Assembly (NCBI RefSeq): GCF_000359745.1
Contig: NZ_AQHN01000055.1
Coordinates: 1-64,000, forward strand
DNA: 64,000 bases
From: Rhizobium freirei PRF 81
GTDB taxonomy: Bacteria > Pseudomonadota > Alphaproteobacteria > Rhizobiales > Rhizobiaceae
Direction: 5' to 3'
A model generated the notes under the pieces. It searched no databases, was not told the DNA's origin, and was given only the letters and a program-made list of their open reading frames with translations. The translations under genes and the position numbers were made by a program. Positions 34,820-43,675 of the stretch are shown piece after piece; position 1 is the first letter of the stretch; every line of letters begins with the position of its first letter.

Positions 34820-34945
34820 TCATCGCCGGCGGCTGAAGAAGATGATCCCTGCCAGGATTAAAATAGCCGGAATGCCGATAATGTTGAAAAAGAGCGCGCA
34901 TGACTTGGAAACCGTGCCCAGGTCGTCGGCGTCAATCAGCGTCAA
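34820..34945 (-). pseudogene. Short membrane-tail ORF, possibly a gene remnant
   Basis: A 41-codon minus-strand frame starting at a TTG reads DADDLGTVSKSCALFFNIIG then IPAILILAGIIFFSRRR and stop. It looks like the C-terminal membrane anchor of a larger protein: one helix followed by arginines. A stop codon directly precedes the TTG, and no ATG or ribosome binding site is present, so it is more likely a remnant than an intact gene. It abuts the left attachment site of the integrated element. Confidence 0.3.
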
Positions 34946-34968
34946 ACTTCAGCTAAGTGCTTGAAAAA

Positions 34969-35015
<47 letters not shown>

Positions 35016-35122
35016 TCTTGCTTAATCTATGAAATCAATACCACTTAGCTCCAAACTGCATACGATTTGCGATGGTATAAATCAATCACTTAGCAGCCGA
35101 TTCCAAACCAAGGAGACCACCA

Positions 35123-35407
35123 ATGCAGATGATTGATAAGGTAGCTCTGGCTATCGAAGGACAAGACGTTCTCGACGACGAAGACAAGTACCGCTCAATG
35201 GCGGTTGCGGCGATCGCTGCGATGCGCGAGCCATCCGCAGCGATGATTTCTGCCGGTCTCGTCCAAAGCAATAGGGATGATATCGACCTGACGGAAAATG
35301 AAGTGGCAGGAATTTTCCAAGCGATGCTCGACGCAGCACTTCAGGAAGGCAAGGAGACGGGAGGATTAGGGGGGATTTTGCTGAAGCCTAAAGGCGGGGC
35401 GATTTGA
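35123..35407 (+). CDS. Phage-type hypothetical protein, 94 residues
   Basis: Begins MQMIDKVALAIEGQDVLDDE and contains AAIAAMREPSAAMISAGL, a motif common in small rhizobial phage and prophage proteins of unknown function. Acidic, no membrane helix. It starts near the left end of the element (AAGGAG upstream) and its 3' end overlaps the oppositely oriented 47-residue gene by about 20 bases. Confidence 0.6.
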   Translation: MQMIDKVALAIEGQDVLDDEDKYRSMAVAAIAAMREPSAAMISAGLVQSNRDDIDLTENEVAGIFQAMLDAALQEGKETGGLGGILLKPKGGAI

Positions 35408-35531
35408 TCGCGGGCTTCGTGGCGTCTTCCTTGGGCGGAAGCGCGCAGACGGTGATCCTATAGCGGTCACCGTTCGGTATGCGGATTAGGCCGCTACCGT
35501 GACAGGCGGGGCAAGAGCGGTTGCCCTTCAT
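35388..35531 (-). CDS. Small CxxC protein, 47 residues
   Basis: Product MKGNRSCPACHGSGLIRIPN and so on. The CPACHGSG motif is the DnaJ-type zinc-knuckle repeat unit, with a further single cysteine later. AGGTGGG lies upstream, and its ATG overlaps the stop of the preceding gene as ATGA, which is typical of phage operons. It probably binds zinc or is disulfide-bonded; function unknown. Confidence 0.55.
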   Translation of the reverse strand: MKGNRSCPACHGSGLIRIPNGDRYRITVCALPPKEDATKPAIKSPRL

Positions 35532-35704
35532 TTTTCCCACCTAAGCGAACCAGCAAACTCGCGAATGGCTTCGAGGATCCACTTAGCTGGAACCCGTCCG
35601 AATGATAGATTGCCTATCAGGAACTCATAGACGGGTTTGTCGCCGTCCATGGTGACCTTAATGCGGATTTCGGGGGGATCTTCGTTTTCTACCGTCTTTT
35701 CCAT
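35528..35704 (-). CDS. Small hypothetical protein, 58 residues
   Basis: Product begins MEKTVENEDPPEIRIKVTMD and ends FAGSLRWEK; acidic N-terminus, no membrane helix. It overlaps the metallophosphoesterase gene by 16 bases at its start (GGAG upstream) and the CxxC gene by four bases at its end, so it is the middle gene of a tightly packed operon. No family recognised. Confidence 0.55.
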   Translation of the reverse strand: MEKTVENEDPPEIRIKVTMDGDKPVYEFLIGNLSFGRVPAKWILEAIREFAGSLRWEK

Positions 35705-36723
35705 CGGAGGAACTCGCTCCCTTCCTCAGGATCAGCAAAACAGTGAACACGACCAGTAATAGGATCAATGATTGAAAAGATGGACGCTCCGTTCTGGTAT
35801 TCCGCGAAACCATTGACGAGCCCATAGTGATCGAACCATTTGTATCCGCGCGTCTGCGCCAGCCATGTGGTCTTGTTCCGTTCAGGAATTTCGTAATGGT
35901 CGAGCTTGAATGAGTGGATATGACCCGTGACGAAGAGATCGGCCTCTTGGCCGAATTTGGCGTCCCGAAGAGTGCCGTGGGACGGATTGTAGATAGAGTT
36001 GCCCTTTCGCCCGTGCGCGAGATCAACGCGCGTCTCAGAGTCGTTTTTGTGGACTAGGCGGAATCGCGCTCGCCAATCAAGAACGGGAACGTAGGTCGCT
36101 CCCAAGCGCTTGTAGAATTCATCCCCACCGTTCCAGGCATCATGGTTTCCCAAAATCCAGACTAGCCATTTGATGCCAGCCGAGAACATAAACCATTCAG
36201 CCATCCGTTTGGCGGTCTTGTTCGAGACTTCCGATTCAGACCAAAGCTTTGCTAGGCGCCCGGTCCAAGGCCAGTTATCTGTCGTATCGCCAATGTTGCC
36301 GGCATAGACACCGTCCTGCCGACATATCGCGATATGACGTTCAAGCAACGGCCAATTGCAGCCGCCATTGTCAAGGTGAGGATCTCCAAACCAATTGATG
36401 GCATAGGGCTTATCCTCATTGATCTTGATTGGAAACCAATTGCGGGCCTCGGCTGCCTTCGCCTTGCGCTCGAAAGCCTTACGCTGACGAGCTAGAACAT
36501 CCTCAATCGGTTCCTCTTCGTCCCCCTCCTCCACAAAGGCAGGCATCTCGACCAATTCCCGCATTTCACCGGCCAGATTTCGACGCTCTGCCTCTTTTAT
36601 GCGTCGCTCAAGCCAGTGCCATTCTTTGCCAGTGGCGCGGGCCGCTTCTTGGATAGACTTGTATTGCTTTCGAAGAGTAAGCGCTTCGAGGCATTCTGCA
36701 TCGGTCAACGGGCGCGGAGGCAT
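35689..36723 (-). CDS. Phage-type metallophosphoesterase with N-terminal HTH-like region
   Basis: 344 residues. The N-terminal 50 residues (LTLRKQYKSIQEAARATG then KEWHWLERRIKEAE) look like a helix-turn-helix, followed by an acidic linker. The calcineurin-like domain has all metal motifs: GDPHLD (113-118), GDTTD (145-149), GNHD (192-195), H237 in AHGRK and GHIH (267-270). It should hydrolyse phosphodiesters or phosphomonoesters with two metals. Such proteins occur in phages and mobile elements of Rhizobiales, sometimes proposed as nucleases. It is the first gene of the minus-strand run in the element. Confidence 0.85.
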   Translation of the reverse strand: MPPRPLTDAECLEALTLRKQYKSIQEAARATGKEWHWLERRIKEAERRNLAGEMRELVEMPAFVEEGDEEEPIEDVLARQRKAFERKAKAAEARNWFPIKINEDKPYAINWFGDPHLDNGGCNWPLLERHIAICRQDGVYAGNIGDTTDNWPWTGRLAKLWSESEVSNKTAKRMAEWFMFSAGIKWLVWILGNHDAWNGGDEFYKRLGATYVPVLDWRARFRLVHKNDSETRVDLAHGRKGNSIYNPSHGTLRDAKFGQEADLFVTGHIHSFKLDHYEIPERNKTTWLAQTRGYKWFDHYGLVNGFAEYQNGASIFSIIDPITGRVHCFADPEEGSEFLRWKRR

Positions 36724-36770
36724 AACATCCCTTTAGATTTGATTGCGGGAAGGCTTGCTATGGGCAGCGC

Positions 36771-37088
36771 TCAAGGGCCGGTCTTAGTCAGCCACGAGAG
36801 AATATTAGAAAAGTACGTTGTAATGAGAAAAGTCAGCGCTGAGGCACCAATGCCGACGATGAAAAGGGCGCCAATGCCCCTTTGTTTCCAGGCATGAACC
36901 TCATCGACTGTTGGCTTCATCTTCTCGACGACTTTGGTTGTTTCGACTGAGGTGTTTTCAACCTTGGCAATCCTGTCACCGAAGTCATCCATGCGCTTGT
37001 GCATGGCGGCGCGGCTGGCGTCTGATTTTTCGTCAGACTTCTGGATCATCTCCTCAAGCCGATGATTCGTTTCCTGAATGGCCCGCAT
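36771..37088 (-). CDS. Coiled-coil membrane protein (DUF1515-like)
   Basis: About 105 residues from the ATG at 37088, where AAGGAGT lies very close upstream; a TTG start at 37106 is possible. Residues 1-70 are a long polar coiled coil (MRAIQETNHRLEEMIQKSDE, then RIAKVENTSVETTKVVEKM). Residues about 78-97 are a membrane helix (ALFIVGIGASALTFLITTYF). The layout matches DUF1515-type phage proteins, which may be holin-like or anchoring factors. It is divergent from the HTH and integrase genes. Confidence 0.6.
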   Translation of the reverse strand: MRAIQETNHRLEEMIQKSDEKSDASRAAMHKRMDDFGDRIAKVENTSVETTKVVEKMKPTVDEVHAWKQRGIGALFIVGIGASALTFLITTYFSNILSWLTKTGP

Positions 37089-37132
37089 ACTCCTTTGCAA
37101 GAACAAAGTGCCAACATTGGCAAGGAGGAAGG

Positions 37133-37396
37133 ATGACGATCAACCATCGCCTTCTGACAAAATCTGAAGCTGCGGCCTACCTCAATCTGAAACCAACACA
37201 GTTCAGCAATTGGATCAAAGAGGGACGAATATCCCCTGCTCTGCCAGGAACGCATCGTTGGGACCGAGTAGCCCTTGATCGCGATATTGACCGGATATCG
37301 GGCATTGCGTCAGAATCGCCCGCGGTTTCGGAATTAGATGAATGGAGGCAGCGTAGGAATGCGCGTCGAGCTCAAAGGGCTGCACAAAACCAGTAA
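37133..37396 (+). CDS. Excisionase-like HTH (MerR-type) protein
   Basis: 87 residues from the ATG at 37133, with AAGGAGGAAGG directly before it. The HTH_17/AlpA-like fold is visible in LLTKSEAAAYLNLKPTQFSN then WIKEGRISPALPGTHRWDR. Such proteins direct integrase toward excision or regulate it. Its 3' end overlaps the integrase start by 38 bases, so the two are co-expressed. Confidence 0.75.
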   Translation: MTINHRLLTKSEAAAYLNLKPTQFSNWIKEGRISPALPGTHRWDRVALDRDIDRISGIASESPAVSELDEWRQRRNARRAQRAAQNQ

Positions 37397-38396
37397 GACC
37401 TTGGCCGACGGCTCCAAGCGCGACTACTACTATGCTTGGAAAAACGGTCCGCGCATCAAGTCGGCTTACGGGACCACTGAATTCTACGATGAGTATCGCC
37501 GGCTGACCAAGGAGCGAAAATCTCCTGATGCCAATTCGTTCCAATCGATCATCACGCTCTACAAGCGATCCGAGCTGCCGAAACGGAAGCCGAGCACGCG
37601 TCGATCGTATCTCCAATATATCAAACTGATTGAAGAAGAATTTGGCGACATGACCATCGCCGCCGTCGAGGAAACAGGATCGAGGGCTGACTTCCTTGAG
37701 TGGCGCGCCGAGATGGCTGATCGCCCGCGGACTGCGGATCTGGCTTGGTCCGTCCTTCAAAAGATTATGGCGTTCGGCGTCCACACCGAAAAGCTAAAGC
37801 GCAATCCATGCCTTAAGGCCGGTAGACTTGCTGAGACCGGTACCAGACGCGAAATCATCTGGGGGCCAGCAGATATCGCAAAGCTTAGGGAAAAGTCCTC
37901 ACAGCCCGTCGCAGACGTCCTGACGCTCGCCTTGTGGACAGGTCAGCGCCAGGGCGACCTCTTGCGACTGCAATGGTCAGCCTACGATGGCACAAGGATA
38001 CGCCTTAGGCAGGCGAAGACAGGGCGCTACGTTACCGTTCTCGTCTCGGGAGAGCTTCGCACAACGCTGGATCGACTGAAGCAGGCGAACGATGAGCGCA
38101 AGGTGAAAACCCTGACCATCCTGACCAACTCGTTCGGCAAGCAATGGACAAGCGATGGTTTTCGAACGTCATGGGGAAAGGCTATTGACGCAGCCAAAAT
38201 AACCGGCCTGACATTCCATGATCTGCGCGGAACATTCATTACCAGAGCTAGGCGTGCCGGCGCTTCGATTGAGGATATTGCTGAAGCATCCGGTCATTCG
38301 ATCATGGATGTGCGGAGCGTTTTGGAAACGCATTATTTGGCTGGCGATGAGACCGCCGGGGATGCCGTAATTCTAAAACTGGAAGGGAAAATTTAG
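37359..38396 (+). CDS. Tyrosine site-specific integrase
   Basis: 345 residues from the ATG at 37359 (GTAGGA upstream); an extra seven codons are possible. It has an N-terminal SAM-like core-binding domain (about 60-150) and a catalytic domain (165-340). The catalytic set is complete: R197 in TGQRQGD, K220, H287 and R290 in HDLRGTF, H313 in SGHS, and nucleophile Y326 in THYLAGD. It lies 96 bases from the tRNA-Lys end of the element, the usual position for a tRNA-targeting integrase. Confidence 0.92.
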   Translation: MRVELKGLHKTSKTLADGSKRDYYYAWKNGPRIKSAYGTTEFYDEYRRLTKERKSPDANSFQSIITLYKRSELPKRKPSTRRSYLQYIKLIEEEFGDMTIAAVEETGSRADFLEWRAEMADRPRTADLAWSVLQKIMAFGVHTEKLKRNPCLKAGRLAETGTRREIIWGPADIAKLREKSSQPVADVLTLALWTGQRQGDLLRLQWSAYDGTRIRLRQAKTGRYVTVLVSGELRTTLDRLKQANDERKVKTLTILTNSFGKQWTSDGFRTSWGKAIDAAKITGLTFHDLRGTFITRARRAGASIEDIAEASGHSIMDVRSVLETHYLAGDETAGDAVILKLEGKI

Positions 38397-38404
38397 AGAA
38401 CAAA

Positions 38405-38466
38405 TCTCCAAACCAAATCCAAACTTCTCCAAACCGAGTTTGTACAGCGGAAAGAAAATTTGGAGA
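38405..38466. promoter_or_regulatory. Candidate integrase arm-type binding sites
   Basis: TCTCCAAAC occurs at 38405-38413 and 38426-38434, a variant ATCCAAAC at 38417-38424, and the inverse TTTGGAGA at 38459-38466, all between the integrase stop and the right core. A matching GCTCCAAAC lies at 35048-35056, just inside the left core. Repeated short sites on both sides of the cores are what arm-type integrase or excisionase sites look like. Confidence 0.5.
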
Positions 38467-38492
38467 AAACATAACCAACTCAGAGAGTTAGT

Positions 38493-38568
<76 letters not shown>

Positions 38569-38692
38569 GTACCGCTTGCTGGCGGCGTGACCGGGCATAT
38601 AAATAGGATCGGTTTGATTGTCCAGCGGCCAAACGAATTTTCTTTGATTATTTCTCAAAAAAATTTCGGAGGCCGCCGAAAAGCCTTTAAAA

Positions 38693-39622
38693 TCAAAGCT
38701 CAAGAATTCCGGAGGCAACACGCACCGCCTGGCCGCCAATGCGGGCATTGGCGATCTGGCCACCATCGACATCGAGATGAAGATGAATCAGCGAGGGACG
38801 TCCCATCTCGATTCCTTGCTCGATGATCACCGGATGATGCCCGTCCGGCAGTCCGTCGAATTGATTGATCGCGCCGGAGAGCGCAGCCACCGCCGCACCC
38901 GTCGCCGGATCCTCGACAATGCCCATCCCCACCGGGAACATGCGTGCATGGAACTTGGCGACATGGTTTATGCCGCCGCGGCAATAGATGAAGGCCGAGG
39001 CAAGCGCGCCGTCGACGAAGGGAACCGTCTTTTCCCAGAGCTGCAGATCGAATTCCAGCCGCTCGGCAGCGCCGACATCGTGCACAGGCACGAGAAGGAA
39101 CGGCACGCCTGCACTCCAGATGGAGGGGACGTGATTCTCGAAACCGATCTCGGTGATCTTCAGGCTGAGCGCGTTGGCAATATCAGCCTTGTCGAGCGGC
39201 AAAGTGATCTGTTGCGATTTTCTCGGCAGATCGAATTCGGCAAAGCTCGCCTTGTTCTGCCGGAGCTTGATCGCGCAGCGAACCGGCCCGACCCGTTCGT
39301 CCAGCACGGAAACGAGATCGAGATCGCCGCCATGGCTGGCATGGGTCTTCTCCGCAAGCGCGATCGCCGTCCCGACGGTCGGATGCCCGGCAAAAGGCAG
39401 CTCGCGGCCAGGCGTGAATATGCGCAGGCTCGCAGTATGCGCCTGATTTTGCGGCGGCAGCACGAACACCGTCTCGGAGAGATTCATCTCCCTGGCGATC
39501 GCCTGCATCGCCTCGTCGCTCAGGTCCTCGGCATCGAAGATGATCGCCAGTGGATTGCCCGCCAGTTTGCTGTCGGTGAATACATCATAGACACTGTAGC
39601 TGCGCGCCAATCCCGCCTCCAT
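38693..39622 (-). CDS. PhzF-family epimerase/isomerase
   Basis: 309 residues from the ATG at 39622 (GGAAG upstream; a TTG four codons earlier is possible). PhzF signatures: YDVFTDSKLAGNPLAIIFD, REMNLSETVFVLPP with the catalytic glutamate, FTPGRELPFAGHPTVGTA, and the second half motif VEDPATGAAVAALSG. It has a diaminopimelate-epimerase fold; substrates of most members are unknown. It is the last gene of a minus-strand series after the NUDIX gene (56-base gap). Confidence 0.92.
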   Translation of the reverse strand: MEAGLARSYSVYDVFTDSKLAGNPLAIIFDAEDLSDEAMQAIAREMNLSETVFVLPPQNQAHTASLRIFTPGRELPFAGHPTVGTAIALAEKTHASHGGDLDLVSVLDERVGPVRCAIKLRQNKASFAEFDLPRKSQQITLPLDKADIANALSLKITEIGFENHVPSIWSAGVPFLLVPVHDVGAAERLEFDLQLWEKTVPFVDGALASAFIYCRGGINHVAKFHARMFPVGMGIVEDPATGAAVAALSGAINQFDGLPDGHHPVIIEQGIEMGRPSLIHLHLDVDGGQIANARIGGQAVRVASGILEL

Positions 39623-39678
39623 CCACGCTTCCAAATCTGATTATTCATAGCGGCAAGCGACTTCAGCGCAAGCCTAAG

Positions 39679-40416
39679 CTATTTCCCTCTTCCAAAGAAC
39701 CAAGCGAGGATAGGCAGCATCGCCGCGCTGTAGTGATGCGCGGCCGGATCGGCCGATCGAATGGCGACCGCGCCTTCGACCTCGTCTTCTTCGGAAACCA
39801 GCATATGCGCTTCGATCCTGCGCAGCATATCCTCAGCCGTCCAGGGAAAGTGAAAAACGCGAAAAAGAGTGACCGAACGGTTCACATGCGTACCGTAATA
39901 TCCGGGCTCGACGATCGCATCGTTGAGATCGAGGCCGGTCTCCTCCAGAACCTCGCGGCGCATATTGCCTTCGACATCGCATTGCCCGCCGACGACGTCG
40001 CTTTCATCCATCGATCCGGCGGCACAATAGACCTGGCCGGGATTGGCGGTATGGGGCGCCATGCGGATCGCGATCAGCGCGCCATCGGAGGAAATCGCCA
40101 CAGCGAAGGCAAAGAGGTGAAAGCCGCCCGCCGCTCTTTGCTTGCGCCACCAGAGAAAGGTGGAAAACGGCGCCAGATAGGCTTCTGCCTTCACCACGCC
40201 ATCGCGGATCGACACTCGATGCTGGAACACCATGCGCCCATCGTAAAGCGATGGATTGGCGGCACTTTCCTTTGCCCAATTCTCCCGCACCGCTTCCCGT
40301 TCGCGCAGATGGAAGGGATGCTCGCCGGGCAACACGGCAAGATCCATCCGCGAGACGGGAAAAACGCTGCCTTCCGGCGGCCAGCCGGCCAAGTCGTGCT
40401 GTTTTGAAACGGTCAT
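39679..40416 (-). CDS. NUDIX hydrolase
   Basis: 245 residues from the ATG at 40416, which overlaps the stop of the upstream EEP gene by four bases. The Nudix box is in the second half, from GSMDESD through RREVLEETG (about 134-161). The first 100 residues are outside the Nudix core and carry aromatic segments such as FSTFLWWRKQR. Nudix enzymes cleave nucleoside diphosphate derivatives. The substrate here is unknown. Coupled to the EEP hydrolase, so possibly sequential steps. Confidence 0.85.
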   Translation of the reverse strand: MTVSKQHDLAGWPPEGSVFPVSRMDLAVLPGEHPFHLREREAVRENWAKESAANPSLYDGRMVFQHRVSIRDGVVKAEAYLAPFSTFLWWRKQRAAGGFHLFAFAVAISSDGALIAIRMAPHTANPGQVYCAAGSMDESDVVGGQCDVEGNMRREVLEETGLDLNDAIVEPGYYGTHVNRSVTLFRVFHFPWTAEDMLRRIEAHMLVSEEDEVEGAVAIRSADPAAHHYSAAMLPILAWFFGRGK

Positions 40417-41528
40417 ATCAGGTCCAATGTCATGACGACGGGGCAATGGTCGGAGGCCTTCGGCCTGTCCCAGCCGACACGCGGATAGCGCTCGACCTCC
40501 TGCCCCGGCGGAAATATGGTGCGAAAAGGCTGACCCGAACGGATAATGTCGGGAGCGCGCGTCGCATTGGCGCGCGCCAGAGCCGGTGATAGCCAAATGT
40601 AATCGAGCTGGCAGAGCCGCTGCTCCTGCGGTCCGCGTGCATGATAGAGCGTCCAACGGTCCAGTTCTTCGCGGCGGCGCACGATATTTTCAGCAAAGCC
40701 GTCGTGGCTGAAAACATCGAGCGCGCTCCCTTTTTCTTCCTTGCGCGGCTCGAAGCGATAGCCGCTGCGGCGCGTACCGATGACATCGATCCAATCCTGA
40801 TAGTCGTTCATGTCGCCGCAAATCGCAAAATTCCTCGTCGCCGTATGGCCGGCACCGAACCGGCTTTCGATGATGCGGCGAACGGCCAAGGTCTCGGCCC
40901 GGCGGAGCGGCATGGTCGCGTGGCGCCCATCCACGCCTTCGCGCGCCGACCCCATCGATTTCAGATGAACCACATAGAGCGAGAACGGCACACCGCCAAT
41001 GTGAAGATGCAGCTCGAGACAATCGCGCTTGAAGATTTTGTCTTCCGCATGAAGGCCGAGTTCGGCGAGTTCATCATTGAAAAGGCCGAAATCGCCATAG
41101 GTCACCATGGCGTGACTCTTGATATCGTTGAGCACGATCGGCTGGCCATCGCGCGTTTCCTCGCGCATCATGACGGCAACATCGATGCCACGGCTGTCAT
41201 TGCCCTCGATCAGGAATTTCTGCCTGTAGCCATTGCCGACCATGCGGTAGAGGTAGCCATATTCGAAGGCCTGCAGCGCCGCCATGTTGTCGACCTCCTG
41301 GAGGCAGATGATGTCGGCATCGGCATCTGCGATCGCAAGCGCTGTCATCTGCCTAGTGTCGTCGGTCGCGGCCACCACGCGCGCCGCTTCCAGCTGCTGA
41401 TAGACCTCTTCGCTGCGGACATCGAAGAGCTGCAGCACGCGATCCTGCCGCAACTGGTTGCGAAAACCGGTGTAATCGAAACGGGTCAGAAGGTTTTCGA
41501 CATTGAATGTCGCAAGGCGCAGGGACAT
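40413..41528 (-). CDS. Endonuclease/exonuclease/phosphatase (EEP) family hydrolase
   Basis: 371 residues. EEP motifs: RLATFNVENLLTRFD at the N-terminus, CLQEVDNMAAL with the catalytic glutamate, VYVVHLKS-type segment (here LYVVHLKSMGSA), CGDMNDYQDW with the aspartate/asparagine pair, and SDHCPVVMTLDL with the catalytic histidine at the C-terminus. No signal peptide, so cytoplasmic. It may hydrolyse a phosphodiester or act on nucleic acid; the family does not decide. It lies 43 bases after the oxygenase gene and overlaps the NUDIX gene. Confidence 0.88.
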   Translation of the reverse strand: MSLRLATFNVENLLTRFDYTGFRNQLRQDRVLQLFDVRSEEVYQQLEAARVVAATDDTRQMTALAIADADADIICLQEVDNMAALQAFEYGYLYRMVGNGYRQKFLIEGNDSRGIDVAVMMREETRDGQPIVLNDIKSHAMVTYGDFGLFNDELAELGLHAEDKIFKRDCLELHLHIGGVPFSLYVVHLKSMGSAREGVDGRHATMPLRRAETLAVRRIIESRFGAGHTATRNFAICGDMNDYQDWIDVIGTRRSGYRFEPRKEEKGSALDVFSHDGFAENIVRRREELDRWTLYHARGPQEQRLCQLDYIWLSPALARANATRAPDIIRSGQPFRTIFPPGQEVERYPRVGWDRPKASDHCPVVMTLDLI

Positions 41529-41571
41529 GAAGCATTCCAGTTTGCATAAGAGAAAGTGAGCCGGCTTATGT

Positions 41572-42567
41572 TCAGCCGGCCTTTGCAGTAACGGTCGATT
41601 TGAACTTGCCCATCAGATACGGGCCGGAAAGAACGGGCGCATATTTCGGCTCTTCGCCTTGCCTCAGACACGAAGGCAGGCAGGCGATTTCGGCAAACCA
41701 GTTCGGCTGATGGAAGAAGGCAAGGGATTGCCGCCGCTGCATGCCGCCCTCTTCCGGCGGCGGATTGACGACACGATGGACCGTGGAGACCCAGCGATCG
41801 TTGGTCCACAGCGCCATCAGGTCGCCGATATTGATGACGAAGGCACCGTCCACCGGCGGCACCGGCGTCCAGTTGCCATCCGGCGCGATGATCTCAAGCC
41901 CTTTCGAGCCGGGCTGCGGTAGCAGGATCGTCAGGCTGCCGTAATCGGTATGCGCGCCGGCACGAAGCTGGCCGGGCTGCGGCGGTACATGCTGTTCCGG
42001 ATAGTTCAATGCCCGCAGGGCGCTGATCGGTGCATCGACATAGGAATCGAAGAAGTGCTCGTCGAGCCCCAGCGCTGTCGCGAAGACGCGCATGATACGC
42101 GCCGCAAGACCTTCCATCGCTCCGTAGTATGCCTTCCACGCCTCTGCGAATCCATCAGGCCCTTCCGGCCAGATGGTAGCGGCATAACAGAAGCCGAGCG
42201 CTTCCGGATCGCTCATGCCTGCGGGAACGGAAAGCGGGCCACCATTGAAGCTTTCCTTCAGGTCAGGCGGCGTGTCGACATTGCGCGATTTTGCCAGCGC
42301 TTCCGTACCCGGCCCGAGATAGCCATAGGGATAGCCCGGATAGAGCGTCTTGGCGCGTTGCTTCACTTCCGGCGACAGGTCGAAGAATGCCTGCGTCTTC
42401 TTCCAGACCTCGGCGATAGCAGCTTCGGCGACACCATGATTGGCGATCGCGAGGAAGCCGGTCGAGCGGCATATCTGATCCACTTCCGCGCCGAGCCGCT
42501 TTTTCTCGTTATTGTCAGCCGCCTCGAAGGCACCGAGATCGAAAATCGGAAAGCTATGATCGGACAT
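41572..42567 (-). CDS. 2-oxoglutarate/Fe(II)-dependent (isopenicillin N synthase-like) oxygenase
   Basis: 331 residues. The N-terminal DIOX_N domain is FPIFDLGAFEAADNNEKKRL. The jelly-roll core carries the iron ligands H206 and D208 in GAHTDYGSLTILL and H264 in STVHRVV, with an arginine-x-serine motif (RRQSLAFF, R279) for 2-oxoglutarate. The closest general class is plant-type/IPNS-like oxygenases. The substrate is unknown. It follows a ferric-type ABC transporter (76-base gap, same strand), so substrate or iron supply may be linked. GGGAG lies before the ATG. Confidence 0.9.
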   Translation of the reverse strand: MSDHSFPIFDLGAFEAADNNEKKRLGAEVDQICRSTGFLAIANHGVAEAAIAEVWKKTQAFFDLSPEVKQRAKTLYPGYPYGYLGPGTEALAKSRNVDTPPDLKESFNGGPLSVPAGMSDPEALGFCYAATIWPEGPDGFAEAWKAYYGAMEGLAARIMRVFATALGLDEHFFDSYVDAPISALRALNYPEQHVPPQPGQLRAGAHTDYGSLTILLPQPGSKGLEIIAPDGNWTPVPPVDGAFVINIGDLMALWTNDRWVSTVHRVVNPPPEEGGMQRRQSLAFFHQPNWFAEIACLPSCLRQGEEPKYAPVLSGPYLMGKFKSTVTAKAG

Positions 42568-42643
42568 ACGCGACTCCCATTCGTGACGTCGAGCAAATCA
42601 AGCATAGGAGGCGGCAGGGAACAACCATCTTGTCCCCTGCCGA

Positions 42644-43675
42644 TCAAAGCCGCCAGGCCGAGCGGATAGCGACCGGATAGTCATCGCCGGTTGCAACAGC
42701 CTCCCGGCTATAGGCACGCAGCAACTGCCCATCCGGCATGGACAGCCTCATCGCGTAGCGCTCGCCCTCATAGAGAACGGAATCGACCCTGCAGGAAATG
42801 CCCTCCGCATCGGCAACCACATCCTCCGGCCGCACGAGAATATCTGCATTCCCCGAGCCACCCACGCGGTTCTCCCAAAGGCCTCGGAAGGACGGCCAGT
42901 CGACGCGGCGCGGAACGCCATCAGGAAACGCAAACGACAGGATGGCGCCCTGCCCGACAAGCCCGCCGACCATTTTTCCTTCGGGGCGCGCATAGATCTC
43001 CGCCGGCGGCGCCATCTGCAGGAGCCGTCCTTCGGACATGACGGCAACGTCGGTCGCGAGCGCCATCGCTTCGCTCTGGTCGTGCGTGACATAGACCATG
43101 GTGGCACCGGAACGCTGGTGAAACTCGCGAAAAGTCTCCTCCATCTCCTTCTTCAGGTGACGGTCGAGATTGGCGAGCGGCTCATCCAGCAGTACAACGT
43201 CGGGCGATGTCACCAGGCAGCGAGCAAGCGCGACACGCTGGCGCTGACCACCGGAAAGGTCGGCAGGCCTGCGTTCGGCATAGTCGCCAAGACGCACGGT
43301 CGCGAGCGCCTCGCGCACCTTCTCGCGGTAGCGCTCGCCGGAGATGCCGCGCACCTTCAGTGGATAACCAACATTGTCGGCGACGTTCATATGCGGCCAG
43401 AGGGCATAAGACTGGAACACCATCGCCATGTTGCGCCGCTCCGGCGGTAACATGTTTGCGGCATCGGCCAGCAGCCGCTCGCCGAGGTGAATGGAGCCAT
43501 CCGTCGGCTGCTCGAAGCCCGCTATCATTCTGAGCACGGTCGTCTTGCCGCAGCCGGAAGGACCAAGCAGCGCCAGGAATCCACCCTCGCGCACGTCGAG
43601 CGACAAAGCGTTGACCGCAGCCCGCCCACCCGTGCCAAAATCCTTGCTGATGTGATTGAGGATCAGCTTCGCCAA
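42644..43675 (-). CDS. Ferric/spermidine-type ABC transporter, ATP-binding protein
   Basis: 343 residues. Walker A GPSGCGKTT, signature LSGGQRQRVALAR, Walker B DVVLLDEPLANLD, switch YVTHDQSEAM and a C-terminal TOBE-like domain (about 270-343). The start codon is TTG at 43675 with GGGAG eight bases upstream, and it overlaps the permease gene end by 13 bases. It belongs to the FbpC/PotA/PhnT class. Confidence 0.92.
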   Translation of the reverse strand: MAKLILNHISKDFGTGGRAAVNALSLDVREGGFLALLGPSGCGKTTVLRMIAGFEQPTDGSIHLGERLLADAANMLPPERRNMAMVFQSYALWPHMNVADNVGYPLKVRGISGERYREKVREALATVRLGDYAERRPADLSGGQRQRVALARCLVTSPDVVLLDEPLANLDRHLKKEMEETFREFHQRSGATMVYVTHDQSEAMALATDVAVMSEGRLLQMAPPAEIYARPEGKMVGGLVGQGAILSFAFPDGVPRRVDWPSFRGLWENRVGGSGNADILVRPEDVVADAEGISCRVDSVLYEGERYAMRLSMPDGQLLRAYSREAVATGDDYPVAIRSAWRL

